From NCBI GenBank assembly GCA_002753155.1, contig PDZW01000003.1, positions 61,895-125,894 of the forward strand: a stretch of 64,000 nt of DNA. The letters are read 5' to 3'. This DNA comes from Alphaproteobacteria bacterium WMHbin7. Its GTDB lineage: Bacteria; Pseudomonadota; Alphaproteobacteria; Rhodospirillales; WMHbin7. A program made the position numbers and the translations under genes. Numbering within the stretch: position 1 is the first letter of the stretch; each line of letters opens with the position of its first letter. The notes below the pieces were generated by a model. It saw nothing but the letters and a program-made list of their open reading frames with translations. It was not told the origin of the DNA and ran no database searches. This document shows positions 61,229 to 64,000 of the stretch, one piece after another.

Positions 61229-62446
61229 ATGCTGGTTGCGGGGACATGGTGGATTCTGAACCGGCATGTCCGCAATTCTGTGGCGCATTCGGCTTTGGCT
61301 GATGACAAGCCCAGAGACAGCGACATCGAGGCCGACGCCCTGGCTAGCAGTCTGAAGACAACGCTGAACAAGCTTAGCGATCAAGAGACCTTTCTACAGG
61401 CCCTGATCGATGCCGATCCCGATGGTTTGCGCGTGATGGCCTTCGACGGCACCATTCAGATGGCAAATCAGGCCTATTGCCGAATTTTTGGCATCACGAT
61501 GGAAGAGGCGGTGGGCCAGCGCTGCTATGCCTCAAGCCATGGGCGCAGCGAGCCCTGCGCGCCGACGCTCATCACCTGTCCCTTGCATGAAATCGCCGTC
61601 AATGGCAGTGCTGTCAAAACCGTTCAGGCCATTCGCCTTCAAGACGCAAGCGAGCGCCATGTCGAGATTCACGCCGCTCCGCTGACGGCGCCCGATGGCA
61701 GATTGCTTGTTGTCGAATCGATTCGCGATCTGGCCAGCGACATTCGCTTCTCGCACGAACAGAAACTGTCGGCCATCGGCGAACTGGCCGCAGGCGTTGC
61801 CCACGAGATTCGCAATCCCCTGGCTTCGGTGCGTCTTGCCCTGCAAAGCCTGATCCGGTTGGGTGAAGCGGGGCGCCTGCAGGAAAGCAGCCTGATGGAT
61901 TATCTGAAGCTGGTGGACAGCCAGGTCGACAAATGCATCGACGTCACCAGTCGTCTCTTGCGTCTGTCTGCCAATCAAAGCGGCCAGTTGCAGATTGTTC
62001 CCGTGCGCTCGGCCATCGAGGAAACCGTGTCGCTGCTGGCCTTCGAGGCAGAAGAATCGCAGATACGCATCGATCTGCATCTTCCGGCAAAAGACATTGC
62101 CGTCATGGTGGCGGATGGCGATTTTCGTCTGGTCGTTCTCAACCTTGTGCAAAATGCCTTCCACGCCATGCCGACAGGCGGCGGGCTGACCGTATCGGCC
62201 CGCGCCGATGAGAAGTGGGTCGATATCGAGGTGGCCGATACCGGCATCGGCATCAAGTCCGATGTCATGAGCCGCATCTTTCAACCCTTCTTTTCATCTC
62301 GGGCCGATGGCGTTCAGGGAACTGGCATTGGGCTGACCATCTGCAAGGGCATCGTCGAGCGTTCGGGGGGCGCCATTCATGCCATCAGTCAACCGGGCGA
62401 GGGGGCGCGCTTCATCGTTCGCCTGCCTCGTGCCGCGATGAATTAG
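61229..62446 (+). CDS. NtrB-type sensor histidine kinase (probable N-terminal frameshift)
   Basis: 405 residues from the first in-frame ATG at 61229, but coding similarity continues upstream in the same frame: a hydrophobic segment ILTVLSIGGVAALMLVAGTWWIL spans it, so the true start is earlier. No start codon exists in that frame upstream. An ATG at 61132 with AAGGA before it is in the next frame, separated by a run of five G. A one-base change would join them. It has one membrane helix, a PAS domain (about 45-170) with a Cys-rich stretch CYASSHGRSEPCAP, HisKA with AAGVAHEIRNPLAS near 190 and a complete HATPase (DTGIGI, GTGIGLTICKGI). It probably phosphorylates the regulator 13 bp downstream. 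Confidence 0.9.
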   Translation: MLVAGTWWILNRHVRNSVAHSALADDKPRDSDIEADALASSLKTTLNKLSDQETFLQALIDADPDGLRVMAFDGTIQMANQAYCRIFGITMEEAVGQRCYASSHGRSEPCAPTLITCPLHEIAVNGSAVKTVQAIRLQDASERHVEIHAAPLTAPDGRLLVVESIRDLASDIRFSHEQKLSAIGELAAGVAHEIRNPLASVRLALQSLIRLGEAGRLQESSLMDYLKLVDSQVDKCIDVTSRLLRLSANQSGQLQIVPVRSAIEETVSLLAFEAEESQIRIDLHLPAKDIAVMVADGDFRLVVLNLVQNAFHAMPTGGGLTVSARADEKWVDIEVADTGIGIKSDVMSRIFQPFFSSRADGVQGTGIGLTICKGIVERSGGAIHAISQPGEGARFIVRLPRAAMN

Positions 62447-62459
62447 GGGGGGGGCGATC

Positions 62460-63815
62460 TTGCGTCACCGCATTCTTGTTCTCGAAGACGACAAGGTTCT
62501 CAACCGCCTGCTGGTCGATCAGCTTGACCGCTTCGGTTATGACGTGGAAGGCCGCCATAAGTGGAGCGATGCCGAAAAATTCATCGAGGAGAACGAGCCG
62601 GAGCTGCTGATCCTGGATTGCCGCCTGCCGGATGCCGATGGGCTGGAGCTTCTGGTGCGTCTGCAAGGGCAGTTTCCGGTGGTGATGCTGACGGCCTTTG
62701 CTTCGGTCGAGAGTGCCGTACGCGCCATCAAGAACGGGGCGGCGGAATATCTGGTCAAGCCGGTCAATATCGACGAGTTGGAAGTGGTGGTGAAGCGGGC
62801 CTTGGATAATGCCGCCATCAAGCGCGAGCATCAGTTCCTTAAAAGTCGGCTGACCTCTTCGATGCCGATGGTGGGGGCTTCGCCTGCCTTAAGCGAAGTC
62901 AACCGCTTGATCGATGCCGTGGCCAAAAGCGACATGACGGTTCTCATTCAAGGAGAAAGCGGCGTCGGCAAGGAACTGGTGGCCAACGCCATTCACGAGC
63001 GATCTGGCCGACATGAACGCAATTTCGTCGCCGTCGATTGCTGCACATTGCAAAAACATCTCTTCGAATCAGAGCTGTTCGGCCATGAGAAGGGATCGTT
63101 CACCAGTGCCGACCGGATGAAGAAGGGTCTGATCGAAGGAGCCTTCGAAGGCACGCTGTTTTTGGACGAGATTGGCGAAATCGACCCAGCGGTTCAGGCC
63201 AAGCTGTTGCGTGTTTTGGAAACCGGGCGCTATCGGCGCGTGGGTGGTACGCGCGACCATGTGGCCAATGTGCGCATCGTGGCCGCCACCAACCGGGATT
63301 TGGCGCAGATGTCGGCCATCGGCCAGTTCCGCGCAGATCTCTATTACCGCCTGAATGCCTTTGCCCTTACTGTCCCCACTCTGCGCGAACGCAGGGGCGA
63401 CATCTCCTCCCTGGCCATGCATTTCGTGCGCAATCACGATTTTTCCCGCCGGGTCGAAAAGACGCTGACGCAAAAGGCCCTTTCGCGGCTTGAGGCCTAT
63501 TCCTGGCCGGGCAATATCCGGGAACTGAAAAACGTGGTCGAGCGTGCCATCATCCTGTCTGGCGATTCTTCTATGATCGACGAGTGCCATCTGGCCATGC
63601 CCGTCGATTTGTCTTCCTATTCTTCCGATATGGCTTCATCGGGAGGTGTTCCTTATCTGGGGCTTGGCCTCGAACCCTCGCTTGAGGAAATCAAGAAGGC
63701 CTATCTGGTCGAATTGCTGCACCGTCACGATGGACACCGGGCCCGCGTCGCCCGGGCGCTGGGCATCAGCGAACGCAATACCTACCGATTGATTCGAAAG
63801 TTCGGACTGGAATAA
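62460..63815 (+). CDS. NtrC-type sigma-54-dependent response regulator
   Basis: 451 residues with a TTG start at 62460 and a G-rich ribosome site. The receiver domain has LEDDK and phospho-Asp in LLILDCRLPDADG near 54. The AAA+ domain has GESGVGKE (Walker A, near 166) and GTLFLDEIGEID (Walker B, near 230). A Fis-type helix-turn-helix ends the protein (VARALGISERNTYRLIRK). The GAFTGA loop reads GSFTSA, with two substitutions. It should activate sigma-54 promoters, such as the one at 60224. Confidence 0.95.
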   Translation: MRHRILVLEDDKVLNRLLVDQLDRFGYDVEGRHKWSDAEKFIEENEPELLILDCRLPDADGLELLVRLQGQFPVVMLTAFASVESAVRAIKNGAAEYLVKPVNIDELEVVVKRALDNAAIKREHQFLKSRLTSSMPMVGASPALSEVNRLIDAVAKSDMTVLIQGESGVGKELVANAIHERSGRHERNFVAVDCCTLQKHLFESELFGHEKGSFTSADRMKKGLIEGAFEGTLFLDEIGEIDPAVQAKLLRVLETGRYRRVGGTRDHVANVRIVAATNRDLAQMSAIGQFRADLYYRLNAFALTVPTLRERRGDISSLAMHFVRNHDFSRRVEKTLTQKALSRLEAYSWPGNIRELKNVVERAIILSGDSSMIDECHLAMPVDLSSYSSDMASSGGVPYLGLGLEPSLEEIKKAYLVELLHRHDGHRARVARALGISERNTYRLIRKFGLE

Positions 63816-64000
63816 AAATATGCCTCTTCGACTTTTGAAGTGGAATTGAGCCAGATGGCCGACATGAATTTTACCTCATCCTTGTAACTTGAATCCCGCT
63901 GTTTCGGCTACACTGTCGGAAGCGGTAGCGGGAGAGATGCCGTCTCATCCTAGGGATTTGAAGCCCGTTCCTCAGCTCGGCAACTCTCCTGTTTTTCTTC
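63816..64000. other. Non-coding right edge of the window
   Basis: 185 bp after the regulator gene with no recognised frame. A short G-rich stretch (GCGGTAGCGGGAGAGATGCCG) may fold, but no known RNA class could be assigned. Confidence 0.3.

Noticed and set aside
63900..64000. Possible riboswitch-like sequence at the right edge
   Set aside because: A GCGGGAGAGA stretch recalls the start of glycine riboswitches, but the conserved core was not found.

Overview
The window looks like the chromosome of an alphaproteobacterium of the Rhodospirillales, close to Magnetospirillum. The grounds are the ileS-lspA-DUF3035 and pgi-mutL operon blocks, the many bacteriohemerythrin, Cache and chemoreceptor genes, the tRNA and integrase types, and two proteins with the Leu-Gly-rich membrane segment known from the magnetosome proteins Mms6 and MamD. 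No gene of the core magnetosome island (mamA, B, E, K, M, Q) is present, so whether the organism makes magnetosomes cannot be told from here.

Left part (1-9.0 kb): a hybrid sensor kinase with a periplasmic propeller, cut by the window edge; a PAS/HD-GYP/hemerythrin phosphodiesterase; a two-gene operon of a Cache-domain membrane protein and a pentameric ligand-gated ion channel; and a TMEM43-family membrane protein.

9.46-23.95 kb is an integrated element of about 14.5 kb in a tRNA-Arg(CCT) gene, bounded by a 102-bp direct repeat. It carries a P4-type tyrosine integrase at the left end, a leftward block (small protein, VirB6/TrbL-like membrane protein, VirD4-type coupling protein, small protein), a TraA-type relaxase-helicase, a rolling-circle Rep protein, and a run of small genes with an AlpA-type regulator at the right end. 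No VirB4, VirB11 or pilus genes are seen, so it is most likely a mobilizable element that uses another transfer channel.

24-33.5 kb: an AsmA-like DUF748 protein, then a five- or six-gene rightward cluster (27.4-32.8 kb) that is the most unusual part of the window. It has an LG-rich protein, a membrane-anchored coiled-coil protein, a secreted-side von Willebrand A protein joined through one membrane helix to a cytoplasmic PilZ domain, a MamD-like protein with four internal repeats plus an LG-rich C-terminus, and an unknown protein. A PagL-type lipid A deacylase follows on the other strand.

33.7-48.4 kb is housekeeping, mostly leftward and tightly overlapped: ribF-ileS-lspA-DUF3035, two M16 peptidases, pgi-mutL-prolyl aminopeptidase, a MaoC hydratase and a sirtuin. 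A divergent pair, low-molecular-weight phosphatase and fructosamine-kinase-like protein, is probably for protein deglycation.

48.4-63.8 kb is dominated by signalling: a CHASE/multi-PAS kinase, a chemoreceptor, a split PAS plus receptor pair like Campylobacter CetB/CetA, a complete STAS/anti-sigma kinase/REC-PP2C partner-switching operon, an enoyl-CoA hydratase, a thioesterase, a bacteriohemerythrin, and a TorD-like chaperone with an NtrB/NtrC-type pair behind a good sigma-54 promoter. Residue positions below were estimated by hand from base positions and are approximate.
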